From HR10 sp964615335 (GTDB taxonomy: Bacteria > Acidobacteriota > Blastocatellia > HR10), in assembly GCA_964615335.1 (NCBI GenBank), contig CAZTMT010000008.1, forward strand, positions 70,514-134,513: a stretch of 64,000 nucleotides of DNA. The letters run 5' to 3'. Shown piece after piece: positions 1 to 8,394 of the stretch. Within the stretch, counting starts at the first letter, position 1; every line of letters begins with the position of its first letter. The position numbers and the translations under genes are program-made. The notes under the pieces were generated by a model. The model made no database searches. It was not told the DNA's origin and saw only the letters and a program-made list of their open reading frames with translations.

Positions 1-2
1 CA

Positions 3-722
3 GATCTGCCCGAAGGGGCGGTGACGGTCGTGGCGACGCATCTGGAAAGTCGAGCCCGGCCGAGCGTTCGTCGTGAGCAGATGCGGGAATTGCTGGAGCA
101 TATTGGGGAGATCTCTCACCCGGTCATCCTGGCTGGCGATTTTAACACCTCGGGGCGAGATGGCACGCCGGGCTGGCTTCATCGAGCCTTGTTGAAATTG
201 ATGGCCAGCGGGACGTTCTGGAGCCAGGCGGCACCCAAAGGGATCCCGATGCTCGGCTGGCTCAACGATTTTTTCACAGGCCTGCCTCACCTCTGGAGGA
301 TCGAGCGCGATCCGACGCGCCGCGGGTTCATGGCTTCGAACGAAGAGGGCGGGCTTTTTGAAGAGTTAGAACGGTTTCGATTTCGCGATGGGCGAAGCTT
401 CGACTTCCGTGGGGATCGGACACGCTCGGCTCGCGGAACGACAGGCCTATTGGCGAACTCCAACGAACGGACGCGGAGCCGATTCGTTCCCACGAGCGAG
501 AGGGCGTGGGTTTTTGGCCCTGTTGGGCGGCGGAAACTCGATTGGATTTTCGTGAAACCCTATCTCGGGGAGCCACGGGACGGACGGGGGAGCTATCGCT
601 TCGCGCCCCACTTCGGTCGGACGCTTCGTGAGGTGAACGCGTGCCTGAGCCTCTCGGATCATCATCCCATCCTGGTGGATCTGCCCTTCGAAGAGCCCGG
701 GGACACGTTCCTTGTGGAGTGA
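3..722 (+). CDS. Endonuclease/exonuclease/phosphatase family protein (5' end cut off)
   Basis: This is the C-terminal part of an EEP-fold metal-dependent phosphoesterase. The reading frame is open to the window edge, so the true start lies outside and 3 is only the first in-frame base. Visible family motifs are the ATHLES strand, the metal-binding LAGDFN motif, the substrate-side LDWIFVK motif and the catalytic LSDHHP motif near the C-terminus. These are the DNase I/sphingomyelinase-type active-site blocks, so a hydrolase of a phosphodiester or phosphomonoester is expected. The substrate cannot be read from the sequence. Its stop codon overlaps the proposed TTG start of the following aldehyde dehydrogenase, which suggests translational coupling. 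Confidence 0.85.
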   Translation, partial: DLPEGAVTVVATHLESRARPSVRREQMRELLEHIGEISHPVILAGDFNTSGRDGTPGWLHRALLKLMASGTFWSQAAPKGIPMLGWLNDFFTGLPHLWRIERDPTRRGFMASNEEGGLFEELERFRFRDGRSFDFRGDRTRSARGTTGLLANSNERTRSRFVPTSERAWVFGPVGRRKLDWIFVKPYLGEPRDGRGSYRFAPHFGRTLREVNACLSLSDHHPILVDLPFEEPGDTFLVE

Positions 723-2205
723 ACCTCTGCGCATCTACAAAAACTTCATCCACGGTGAGTTCGTCGCTTCCTCATCCGACGAGCTGGTGCCGAATGTGAA
801 TCCGGCGAATACAGACGATATCCTGGGGCTTGTCCCTCTCTCAACACGAGAGGAAGCGGGGGAAGCTGTCGCGGCCGCTCACGCGGCTTTTGAGGCGTGG
901 CGGGCGACGCCCGCTCCGATTCGCGGACAAATCATCGCCCGGGCGGCGGCGCTGCTGGAGCGGCAGAAGGAAGCGGTCGCGGCCCTCATCACGCGCGAGG
1001 AGGGAAAGACGCTCGGCGAATCGCTGGGCGAGGTCGAGCGTGCGATTCGCATCTTGGAGTTTGCGGCCGGCGAAGCCCGCCGCCTGCGCGGCGAGACCCT
1101 GCCTTCGGAGCTGCCGAACAATTTCATCTACACGATTCGTCAGCCTGTGGGAGTCGTCGGGGTGGTCACCCCCTGGAATGTTCCGCTGGCTATTCCCGTG
1201 TGGAAAATCGCGCCGGCGCTGGTGGCCGGAAATACAGTTGTCTTCAAACCCTCGCCGCTTGTGCCGGAGACAGCCACGCGCCTCATTGAAATTTTCGCCG
1301 AAGCAGGACTCCCTTCAGGCGTGCTCAACATGGTCCTTGGAGCGAGTGAAACGGTCGGCCAGGAGATCGTGCACCATCCCCTTGTGCGCGCCATTTCGTT
1401 CACGGGATCAACAACGGTTGGCCTGAAACTGTACGAGCAAGCCGCCCGCCGAGGGATCAAGGTTCAATGCGAAATGGGTGGGAAAAACGCGGCTGTGATT
1501 CTCGAAGATGCCGATGTGCGCCTGGCCGTCGAATCCACGGTTCAGGGAGCATTCGGTTCGGCGGGTCAGCGCTGTTCGGCCACCAGTCGCGCCATCGTCG
1601 TCGAGGCGATCGCCGATCAGTTTGTGGAGCTGTTGGTGGAGCGAACCGCTCGCCTGCGCGTCGGGCCGGGCGACGACCCGGAGACTGACATCGGACCGGT
1701 GGCGGATCAGAGTCGGCTTGAAACCGTGCTCTCCTACATCGCACGGGGACGCGAGGAGGGAGCTGAACTTATCTGTGGCGGACGCGCGCTCAAAGGGGGA
1801 CGACTCAGCAAAGGCTATTTCATCGAGCCCGCGATCTTCGATCGCGTCGAGCCGAGCATGCGCATAGCGCAGGAAGAGATTTTCGGCCCGGTGCTTTCGG
1901 TCCTTCGCGTGAAGGACTTGGACGAGGCTCTCGAGGTGGCCAACGGCACCCGATATGGGCTCTCCTCAGCGATCTTCACTCGTGACGCTTCAAAGATTTT
2001 CCGGTTCATTGACCGAATCGAAACGGGCATCGTGCACGTCAATTCGCCGACGACCGGCGGCGAAGCCCACGCGCCTTTTGGCGGCATCAAATCGAGCGGG
2101 ATCGGACCGCGCGAGCAAGGCTCCACGGAGCTGGATTTTTACACGGAACTGAAGGTGGTCTATGTGGATTATACGGGCCGGAAGCGCGAGACGAATATTT
2201 ATTAG
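712..2205 (+). CDS. NAD(P)-dependent aldehyde dehydrogenase, alpha-ketoglutaric-semialdehyde dehydrogenase-like
   Basis: A full-length ALDH-superfamily enzyme (497 aa with the TTG start). The Rossmann-side motif TPWNVP, FTGSTTVG, the general-base Glu254 in EMGGKN, the nucleophile Cys288 in GQRCSA and the EEIFGPV motif are all present, so it should oxidise an aldehyde to an acid. The YKNFI..GEF opening, the SELPN segment and the FGGIKSSG....LDFYTELK.VYVDY ending resemble 2,5-dioxovalerate (alpha-ketoglutaric semialdehyde) dehydrogenases of sugar-acid catabolism; that substrate is an inference. No ATG lies near the N-terminus. TTG at 712 overlaps the upstream stop by 11 bases and is the best available start. 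Confidence 0.85.
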   Translation: MWSEPLRIYKNFIHGEFVASSSDELVPNVNPANTDDILGLVPLSTREEAGEAVAAAHAAFEAWRATPAPIRGQIIARAAALLERQKEAVAALITREEGKTLGESLGEVERAIRILEFAAGEARRLRGETLPSELPNNFIYTIRQPVGVVGVVTPWNVPLAIPVWKIAPALVAGNTVVFKPSPLVPETATRLIEIFAEAGLPSGVLNMVLGASETVGQEIVHHPLVRAISFTGSTTVGLKLYEQAARRGIKVQCEMGGKNAAVILEDADVRLAVESTVQGAFGSAGQRCSATSRAIVVEAIADQFVELLVERTARLRVGPGDDPETDIGPVADQSRLETVLSYIARGREEGAELICGGRALKGGRLSKGYFIEPAIFDRVEPSMRIAQEEIFGPVLSVLRVKDLDEALEVANGTRYGLSSAIFTRDASKIFRFIDRIETGIVHVNSPTTGGEAHAPFGGIKSSGIGPREQGSTELDFYTELKVVYVDYTGRKRETNIY

Positions 2206-2357
2206 CCGCAAGGAGAGTCACTCCTGTCGGGTCTCAGCCAAGGCCCGTAGCGACGAGCATGTTCTCCTGGAGTCCCGGGCGTGATCCTGACCATATGTGA
2301 GGAGACTGCTTTGGACATCGTCGCTTGCGACGCGTATGTCTCTTCGGGAGGGAACTC

Positions 2358-3743
2358 ATGAAAGTCCTCTTGATCAATCCCAGCAATGTCTTTAACGGCT
2401 ATCATGTCCCGAAGGTCTTGGGGCGATTGCCGTTCATCAGGAAGTATCTCAATTTTGGGGCGACCAGTCTCCTCCCGCCCTTGAATCTGGCGCTGCTGGC
2501 GGCGTACACGCCGTCCGATGTCCAGGTGCGCATTATGGACGGCTGCGTCGAGCCGATTGACGACACGGTCGAAGCGGATCTGGTCGGAATTACCAGCCTC
2601 ACGGGGAATGCCCCGGTCGCCTACCGGATTGCGGATCGGTTCCGGGCGCGGGGGAGCACTGTCGTCATGGGCGGGAATCATCCCACGGTGCTGCCGGAGG
2701 AAGCCCTCCAGCACTGTGATGCGGTGGCCGTGGGCGAAGCCGATGAGACGTGGCCGGAACTCATCGAAGACTTCCGGCGAGGGCGGCTCAAACGCCTCTA
2801 TCGCCCCGCGCGCCTGCCGTCGCTGCAGCGGCTTCCGCTGCCGCGCTGGGATTTACTCCGGCGAGAAAAATATCTGGTCCCCTATACGATCCAAACCTCG
2901 CGCGGCTGCCCGTTTGATTGCAACTTTTGCTCCGTCACCGCCATCAACGGTCAAAAATTCCGCGTCCGGCCCATCGCGGATGTGGTCGCCGAAATCCAAG
3001 CCAGCGGCGCGCGAAAGATCTTCTTTGTGGACGACATCATCAATGGCCATCCCAAACATGCCCGGGAGCTGATGGACGCTTTGATTCCCTTGAAGATCAC
3101 CTGGGGCGCCCAGGCCACGATCCATATCGCTCAGGATCGGGAGATGCTGCGGTTAGCTCAAGCGAGCGGTTGCCGGTTTCTCTTCATCGGGTTGGAGAGC
3201 TTTTTGAGTCCTGAGTTCCGGAAGCTGGGGGGGTGCAACACCGCGCCCGAGAAGATGCTGGCGGCCATCCGGCGCATCCGCGATCACGGGATCGCGATCT
3301 GGGGGTCTTTCATCGTCGGTTTGGAGACGGATACGGTGGCCACGATTCGGAGAACCGTGGAACTGGCTATCGAAGCGCAACTCGACTTCGCTCAGTTCAG
3401 CCTCATGACGCCGCTGCCGGGCACGCGGCTGCGGCAGGAGTTGTTAGCCCAGAACCGCATCTTCAATCACGATTGGGTCAATTATACCTACGGGAATTTG
3501 GTCTTCGAGCCCGCTCGCCTCACCCGGGAGGAAGCGAAGCAGGTTTATCATGAGGCCTGGAAGACGTTTTATCGGCTGCGCTCGATTTCTCGTCGTCTCG
3601 GATGGCCACTGGATAAGCGTCGACTGCTGTTGTGGGCGATCAACCTGGGCATTAACCGAGCGTTATCCTACGGCCTCACCAACACTTCGAATCATCGGGC
3701 GCCCACAGCCGAGGAGAGCGTCGCGGCCTCTCTCGGAGACTGA
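2358..3743 (+). CDS. B12-binding radical SAM protein
   Basis: Protein of 461 aa. An N-terminal cobalamin-binding-like Rossmann domain (about residues 1-140, with GGNHPT and VGEADETW) precedes a radical SAM core with the CxxxCxxC cluster site at Cys184, Cys188 and Cys191 (RGCPFDCNFC). Such enzymes use an Fe4S4 cluster and S-adenosylmethionine, often with B12, for methylations or rearrangements on lipids, tetrapyrroles or antibiotics. The substrate is not evident here. The ATG at 2358 is chosen because GGGAGG lies just upstream. It is separated by 150 bp from the aldehyde dehydrogenase and is followed by the MerR-type promoter, so it is probably a unit of its own. Confidence 0.85.
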   Translation: MKVLLINPSNVFNGYHVPKVLGRLPFIRKYLNFGATSLLPPLNLALLAAYTPSDVQVRIMDGCVEPIDDTVEADLVGITSLTGNAPVAYRIADRFRARGSTVVMGGNHPTVLPEEALQHCDAVAVGEADETWPELIEDFRRGRLKRLYRPARLPSLQRLPLPRWDLLRREKYLVPYTIQTSRGCPFDCNFCSVTAINGQKFRVRPIADVVAEIQASGARKIFFVDDIINGHPKHARELMDALIPLKITWGAQATIHIAQDREMLRLAQASGCRFLFIGLESFLSPEFRKLGGCNTAPEKMLAAIRRIRDHGIAIWGSFIVGLETDTVATIRRTVELAIEAQLDFAQFSLMTPLPGTRLRQELLAQNRIFNHDWVNYTYGNLVFEPARLTREEAKQVYHEAWKTFYRLRSISRRLGWPLDKRRLLLWAINLGINRALSYGLTNTSNHRAPTAEESVAASLGD

Positions 3744-3841
3744 GTTCTGGGATTCCCAGTTGATCTTCGCGCCGCCGCGAGTCACCGTGTGCGATGTGTG
3801 CTGTCGCGGGTCGAGCCTGTTGGATTGGGAAAATAAGGGGC

Positions 3842-3873
3842 TTGACTCTGGACTTAACTCCAGGGCTTATACT
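3842..3873 (+). promoter_or_regulatory. MerR-family-type promoter/operator of the mercury cluster
   Basis: A -35 TTGACT (3842-3847) and a -10 TATACT (3868-3873) are separated by an overlong 20-bp spacer. The spacer carries the dyad CTCTGGA-N6-TCCAGGG. Overlong spacers with a central dyad are the hallmark of promoters that MerR-type activators untwist. Transcription would start about 55 bp upstream of the MerP-like gene. Confidence 0.8.
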
Positions 3874-3934
3874 TCCTGCCTGCACCAAATGGGAGAGAGT
3901 GTGAGAGGGATAACATCAACGGAGGTGAAGAACA

Positions 3935-4315
3935 ATGACGAAGTGGATTCAACGCCGTGCAACGATATTAGCTGTGACCCTGTCTTTTTTGATCGTCCCA
4001 TCGCGAGCGGCAGAGGTTTCGGCCGAGATCGCTGTCACAGGCATGACCTGTAGCAGTTGCGCTCAAACGGTGGAGCGGGCACTGCTCAGGCTCGATGGCG
4101 TCACAGCGGTGAAGGCGAATTGGAGGGAGGGGAAGGTCCATGTCACTTACGATGATGCGAAAGTGACGATGAAGCAGATCCACACGGCCATTCGCGAGGC
4201 CGGGTTTGATGTCGCGGGCGAAGATGCCAGGCGAGGCTGCACCCACGACCGATGCTGGAATGGCACCCGGGAGGACCGGAACGGGAATCGGCCGCGCTCG
4301 CGCTGTTGTTTGTAG
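3935..4315 (+). CDS. merP: MerP-like periplasmic mercury-binding protein
   Basis: A 126-aa protein with a signal peptide (hydrophobic segment about residues 10-24, Ala-rich cleavage region) followed by one heavy-metal-associated domain with the metal-binding GMTCSSC motif (Cys39 and Cys42). MerP captures Hg(II) in the periplasm and passes it to an inner-membrane carrier. A strong GGAGGTGAAG ribosome site precedes the ATG. It is the first gene behind the MerR-type promoter. The HMA domain ends near residue 95, but the frame runs on for about 30 Arg/Cys-rich residues ending CCL and overlaps the upstream part of the next frame. This tail is unusual for MerP (about 91 aa) and may reflect a lost stop codon. 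Confidence 0.8.
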   Translation: MTKWIQRRATILAVTLSFLIVPSRAAEVSAEIAVTGMTCSSCAQTVERALLRLDGVTAVKANWREGKVHVTYDDAKVTMKQIHTAIREAGFDVAGEDARRGCTHDRCWNGTREDRNGNRPRSRCCL

Positions 4316-4337
4316 GAGCGGGTTCGCCGTCTCGGCA

Positions 4338-4577
4338 ATGGAGCGAAGCGAGAACTTGGTGGAAATTCCCGCTTTCATTGCCGTGGCCGTCTGCGGTCTC
4401 GGCCCGTGGCTCATCACGCCGGCGGGGGCCGGGTTGCTCTGGGCAGGGGCGTCGCTCGGTGAGTTCGGGGGGTTGATTGTCCCGGCAGCGATCCTCCTGA
4501 TCGTGTGGGCGTGGCGAGAAGGCGGAGACCGGCGGGCCTGTTGTGGCCTGAAGAGTTCGCATCCGAATGAGCCATAG
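4338..4577 (+). CDS. MerF-like small membrane mercury transporter
   Basis: A 79-aa protein with two predicted transmembrane helices (about residues 8-32 and 38-58) and a C-terminal vicinal cysteine pair (RRACCGLK). This is the topology of MerF/MerT-type inner-membrane Hg(II) carriers. The first helix has VCGLGP, where these proteins usually carry a Cys-Cys pair, so one of the expected thiols is missing. The frame is open upstream to 4206, overlapping merP. I chose ATG 4338 because it begins just before the first helix, though its ribosome site is poor. The assignment rests on topology and on its place between merP and the rest of the cluster. Confidence 0.6.
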   Translation: MERSENLVEIPAFIAVAVCGLGPWLITPAGAGLLWAGASLGEFGGLIVPAAILLIVWAWREGGDRRACCGLKSSHPNEP

Positions 4578-4588
4578 AGGCAGTACCT

Positions 4589-5434
4589 GTGTTCGAGTAT
4601 CTCACTCAGTACTGGTTTGCTTTCCCGGTCGTGGCACTGGGCTGCACGCTGACGATCATGGGAGGTGTCGGAGGCAATGTCGTCTGCGGGCCATTTTTCA
4701 TCCTGGTGCTGAAACTCTCGCCGGAGGCGGCGATTGGAACGGCGTTGGTCACTGAGGTCTTCAGTATGTCGAGCGGTGTGATCGGCTATGGACGGCGCCG
4801 GCTGATAGACTACAAACTGGCGTTGTTTTTGGCTCTGGGAGCCGTGCCCGCGGCCATCGTGGGCTCGTTGCTTTCCGTCCGGGCGTCGGGGACTGCGCTG
4901 AAGGTCATTTTCGGCGGTGTCATTCTGATCATCGCTTGGCTGCTCTATCGCTCACCGAGCGAGACCGCACCTGTCGCTCAAGAGGTGGTGCTGAATCCCG
5001 GAGTGCCCGGCGCGCGCCACCTCGTTGACCGGCAGGGCCGCGTCTATTCGTACCGGGTGTGTCAGCGAGGATATCTGTTGGGCACCAGCGTGCTCGCGGG
5101 ATTAGGATCGGGGTTGGTCGCCATCGGCGGCGGCGAACTGAACACGCCGGCGATGGTGCTTCGATGCCAAATTCCGATTCGCATCGCGGCGGCGACCGCG
5201 GTCTTCACTATGGCTCTGACCGTCATGGCGGGGGCCAGTACGCACATCCTTGTTGGTCAGCCGGTCTGGAACCTCGCTCTGTGGACCATCCCCGGAGCCA
5301 TCCTCGGCGGGCAACTGGGCAGTCATCTGGCGAGCCGCATGGAGTCCGAGGCGTTGAAGCGGTGGCTGTCGCTTCTCTTTGCGCTCGTCGGAATGGTGAT
5401 GATTGGGCATGCCGTGTTTCTGAAGGAAAAGTGA
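4589..5434 (+). CDS. TauE/SafE-family membrane permease
   Basis: A 281-aa polytopic protein with about eight hydrophobic segments in two related halves (GGVGGNVVCGP in the first, GLVAIGGGELNTPA in the second), typical of the TauE/SafE family (COG0730), which exports sulfite, sulfoacetate or related anions. The start is GTG 4589. The central loop (about residues 125-155) is longer than usual. It lies 12 bp after the MerF-like gene in the mercury cluster, so it may move a metal, a thiol or a sulfur compound linked to mercury detoxification; that role is inferred from position. Confidence 0.8.
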   Translation: MFEYLTQYWFAFPVVALGCTLTIMGGVGGNVVCGPFFILVLKLSPEAAIGTALVTEVFSMSSGVIGYGRRRLIDYKLALFLALGAVPAAIVGSLLSVRASGTALKVIFGGVILIIAWLLYRSPSETAPVAQEVVLNPGVPGARHLVDRQGRVYSYRVCQRGYLLGTSVLAGLGSGLVAIGGGELNTPAMVLRCQIPIRIAAATAVFTMALTVMAGASTHILVGQPVWNLALWTIPGAILGGQLGSHLASRMESEALKRWLSLLFALVGMVMIGHAVFLKEK

Positions 5435-5441
5435 TCGGCTG

Positions 5442-6131
5442 ATGGAAAAGATCTTTTCGCTCTTTCAGTCCTATAGCTACGGGGTCGTCTTTGTCAGCGT
5501 CTTGCTGGATGCGGTCGGTCTTCCGTTTCCGAGCGAGATCGCTCTGTTCATTGCCGGAGCCCTCAGCTTCGGGGGGAGGATGAATCTTCCGGCGGTTCTT
5601 CTCCTGGGAACAGGTGCTGCCGTACTGGGTGACGTCCTCATGTTTCTCATCGGCCGAAGGGTGACCGAGGCCCGTGAGCGGCGCGCGGTGGAACTCTACT
5701 GCCGGTGGACCTCTTGCACATTAGGGTCGCGCCATTGTCATCAACGCGCACGAGGCTATGTAGAACGGTTTCGCGGACGCGCGCTCCTGTTCGCCAAGTT
5801 CCTTTTCGGCGCGCGGCAATTCATCCCACCGGTCGCGGGGATGGCGCGGATGCGGCTGCTTCACTTCATCGGCTTAGACGCTGCGGGTGCTTTCCTCTGG
5901 GTGGCGGCAGTATCGTTCTCGGGATACGGGCTACGGAGTCACCTGGAGTCCCTCATCGCCGGTTTCGAGCAGATGAAATCCCTCTTCTCGATAGCGATGG
6001 TCGTGGGCGTGATGGGATACTTTTTCTGGAAGATGTATAAGCTGCGGCGGTTCGGCCCGCCGAGGGACGATCGGGAGCTGATCCAATCCGGTCGGCATCC
6101 GACTTCAGACTTGAAGGAGGTGGCACAATGA
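5442..6131 (+). CDS. DedA/VTT-domain membrane protein
   Basis: A 229-aa member of the DedA (SNARE-associated, VTT) family. It shows an N-terminal amphipathic helix, the LPFPSE motif, a cysteine-containing hydrophilic loop (CRWTSC....C, about residues 86-101) and the conserved block KFLFGARQFIPPVAG. DedA proteins are inner-membrane carriers tied to lipid flipping and membrane homeostasis. The gene starts 8 bp after the TauE-like permease and ends with an ATGA overlap into the next frame, so it is co-transcribed with the mercury genes. Confidence 0.85.
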   Translation: MEKIFSLFQSYSYGVVFVSVLLDAVGLPFPSEIALFIAGALSFGGRMNLPAVLLLGTGAAVLGDVLMFLIGRRVTEARERRAVELYCRWTSCTLGSRHCHQRARGYVERFRGRALLFAKFLFGARQFIPPVAGMARMRLLHFIGLDAAGAFLWVAAVSFSGYGLRSHLESLIAGFEQMKSLFSIAMVVGVMGYFFWKMYKLRRFGPPRDDRELIQSGRHPTSDLKEVAQ

Positions 6132-6637
6132 CTGCTGAGGACCGTCACGCCTTTGGCCATCCGGGGATTCCGCCCCGATGGACATCCAGTTTGAAGGATG
6201 GGGTGGGAACGGCCTATAACACCGCGAGCCGTGTCTGGTTCACCATCTCACATGGCATCCTCAACGAGGTGTACTACCCCACCATAGACCGTCCGCAGAT
6301 CAGGGATCTCCAGTTCCTTATCAGCGACGGCGCGACTTTTTTCCACGAGGAGAAGCGCCACCTGGTTCACGAGATCGAGTACATCGAGCGTAACGCCCTT
6401 GGCTATCACATTGTGAGCGCCGATAGAGAAGGGCGATATCGAATCGTCAAAGAGATCATCGCTATTGAAGTGGCCGACCAAGGTGAAGAGCTTGATCCCG
6501 CTAAGCTGCCAGACTATTGTGCCGAGGGAGGTCTACTCCAATTCAGTGGCCGTGGCCTCTTTCTCATGCGGGCGCTGATGGACGCAGTTGAGTTCTCAGT
6601 TCGTCCCGGTGGTGGGGTGGGTTGTGTGCATGAGTAA
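6128..6637 (+). pseudogene. Chimeric remnant: glucoamylase N-terminus joined to an anti-sigma (RsbW-like) kinase C-terminus
   Basis: Residues 10-110 match the N-terminal beta-domain of bacterial GH15 glucoamylases (GIPPRWTSS, SRVWFTISHGILNEVYYP, EEKRH). From about residue 112 the text switches to the last third of a histidine-kinase-like ATPase of the RsbW/anti-sigma type (VADQGEELDP, then SGRGLFLMRALMDAVEF, G-rich end). The glucoamylase lacks its catalytic domain and the kinase lacks its N-box, so neither activity is possible. A +1 shift near 6612-6618 would replace the stop at 6637 with a basic tail ending at 6659, as expected for RsbW proteins; this suggests a second lesion. The junction is near 6455-6470. 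The frame overlaps the DedA stop (ATGA). Confidence 0.75.
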
Positions 6638-6729
6638 GCGCAAGGCCCAGCCGCGGTAATGCTTATCCGTTTATACGGCATGAAGTGCCCGTTGATGTTT
6701 GATACACCTTAAACAGGGAGGCATGTACA

Positions 6730-8394
6730 ATGGGTGAAAGGACACATCTCACATTACGCATTGAAGGGATGACCTGCGATGGTTGCGCCCGGCATGTGAC
6801 CGAGGCGCTGAAGAGCGTCGCAGGGGTTGTAGAAGCTCACGTGCCCGGCTGGCGCTCGGGGCAAGCAACGGTCATCGTTGAAACTGGCGTCACTGACGAA
6901 GCGTTGATTCACGCTGTGAGAGATGCGGGCTATCGCGCCCTGGTGCGCGAACGGCGACCGCTCGAAGGCGAACGCCGAACGCCCCGAGCCGAAGGCGCCG
7001 ATTACGATCTCCTGATCATCGGCGGCGGATCGGCCGCGTTTGCGGCCGCGATCAAAGGCGCGGAGTTGGGCGCACACGTCGCTCTTGTCGAGGGGGGTAC
7101 GCTTGGCGGCACCTGTGTCAACGTCGGTTGTGTGCCCTCCAAGACGCTCATCAAAGCGGCCGAACTCTGCTACCGCTCCGCCTATCCCCGATTCGAAGGG
7201 CTCACGGCCTGTCCGCCGCCTTCGGACTGGCAGCGCGTCGTCGCGCAGAAGGATGAACTCGTGGCGGCGCTGCGTCAAGGCAAGTATGTCCACGTGATGG
7301 ATGCCTATCCCAACATCACGCTCCTTCGCGGTTGGGCTCGTTTCACGGGCGGCCGCCAGGTCCTGGTCAATGGCACGACCTATACGCCGGGGAAGATCAT
7401 CATCGCCACCGGCTCGCGCCCCTGGGCTCCACCGATTCCGGGGTTGAAAGAGGCCGGGTATTTGGACAGCACGGAGGCTTTGAGTCTTCCGGCGTTGCCC
7501 GCTTCGCTGCTCATCATCGGAGCGGGGGCGATTGGGCTTGAGCTCGGACAGCTCTTCGCGCGCTTTGGCGTTCGCGTGATGATCCTGGAGAGCGGCCCGC
7601 ATGTCGCCGGATTCGAGGAGCCGGAGATCGGTCGGGCGCTCACCGAGTACCTGGAGCGAGAGAAGATACGCATCTGCACCGGCGTGACGGTTCATCGCGT
7701 CGAGCGGACGGATGGTGGATATCGCGTGCACGCGACCCTGCAGGGACGCGAGGAGGTCTGCGAGGCCGAGCAACTGATGATCGCCACAGGACGACGGCCG
7801 AACACAAGCGATCTCGGATTGGAAGAGGCGGGGGTACAGGTCGGGCCCCGAGGGGAGATTCTCGTCAACGAGCACTTGCAGACGACAAATCCGAATATCT
7901 ATGCAGCCGGCGACTGCATCGGCGATCCGATGTACGTCTACGTGGCCGCCTACGCAGGGGGGATCGCAGCGGAGAACGCGCTGACCGGAGCAGGGCGGAT
8001 CTACGATCTTTCGGCTCTGCCGCATGTCATTTTCACCGATCCGCAGGTGGCGAGCGTCGGCCTGACCGAGGCGCAGGCGCGGGAGAAAGGATTCCAGGTG
8101 AAAACGTCCGTGTTGCCTTTGAAGGACGTGCCTCGGGCCATCGTCGCTCGCGATACGCGGGGGCTCATCAAACTCGTCGCCGAGGCGGAGACGGGACGGC
8201 TCCTCGGAGCGCACGTTCTGGCCGATGAAGCCGGCGAAGTGATCCAGGAAGCGACGCTCGCCATTCGATTCGGATTGACGGTTCAGGATCTCGTCGAGAC
8301 ATTCCATCCGTACCTGACGATGGTCGAAGGGCTGAAACTGGCCGCTCTCGCCTTCGAGCGGGATGTGGCCAAGCTCTCCTGCTGTGCGAGCTGA
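6730..8394 (+). CDS. merA: Mercury(II) reductase
   Basis: A 554-aa cytoplasmic flavoenzyme that uses NADPH to reduce Hg(II) to volatile Hg(0). An N-terminal HMA domain (GMTCDGC, Cys16 and Cys19) precedes an FAD/NAD(P) disulfide-oxidoreductase core: FAD site IIGGGSAAFA, redox pair in GGTCVNVGCVPSK (Cys129, Cys134), second nucleotide motif IIGAGAIGLE and FAD motif AAGDC. The dimerisation domain has FHPYLTMVEG with the conserved Tyr. The C-terminal vicinal Cys551-Cys552 that delivers Hg(II) across the dimer is present. GGGAGG precedes ATG 6730. It closes the mercury cluster and appears fully functional. Confidence 0.95.
   Translation: MGERTHLTLRIEGMTCDGCARHVTEALKSVAGVVEAHVPGWRSGQATVIVETGVTDEALIHAVRDAGYRALVRERRPLEGERRTPRAEGADYDLLIIGGGSAAFAAAIKGAELGAHVALVEGGTLGGTCVNVGCVPSKTLIKAAELCYRSAYPRFEGLTACPPPSDWQRVVAQKDELVAALRQGKYVHVMDAYPNITLLRGWARFTGGRQVLVNGTTYTPGKIIIATGSRPWAPPIPGLKEAGYLDSTEALSLPALPASLLIIGAGAIGLELGQLFARFGVRVMILESGPHVAGFEEPEIGRALTEYLEREKIRICTGVTVHRVERTDGGYRVHATLQGREEVCEAEQLMIATGRRPNTSDLGLEEAGVQVGPRGEILVNEHLQTTNPNIYAAGDCIGDPMYVYVAAYAGGIAAENALTGAGRIYDLSALPHVIFTDPQVASVGLTEAQAREKGFQVKTSVLPLKDVPRAIVARDTRGLIKLVAEAETGRLLGAHVLADEAGEVIQEATLAIRFGLTVQDLVETFHPYLTMVEGLKLAALAFERDVAKLSCCAS

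Noticed and set aside
3755..3783. Terminator after the radical SAM gene
   Set aside because: Only a 5-bp CTGGG/CCCAG hairpin without a T-run is present, too weak to call.
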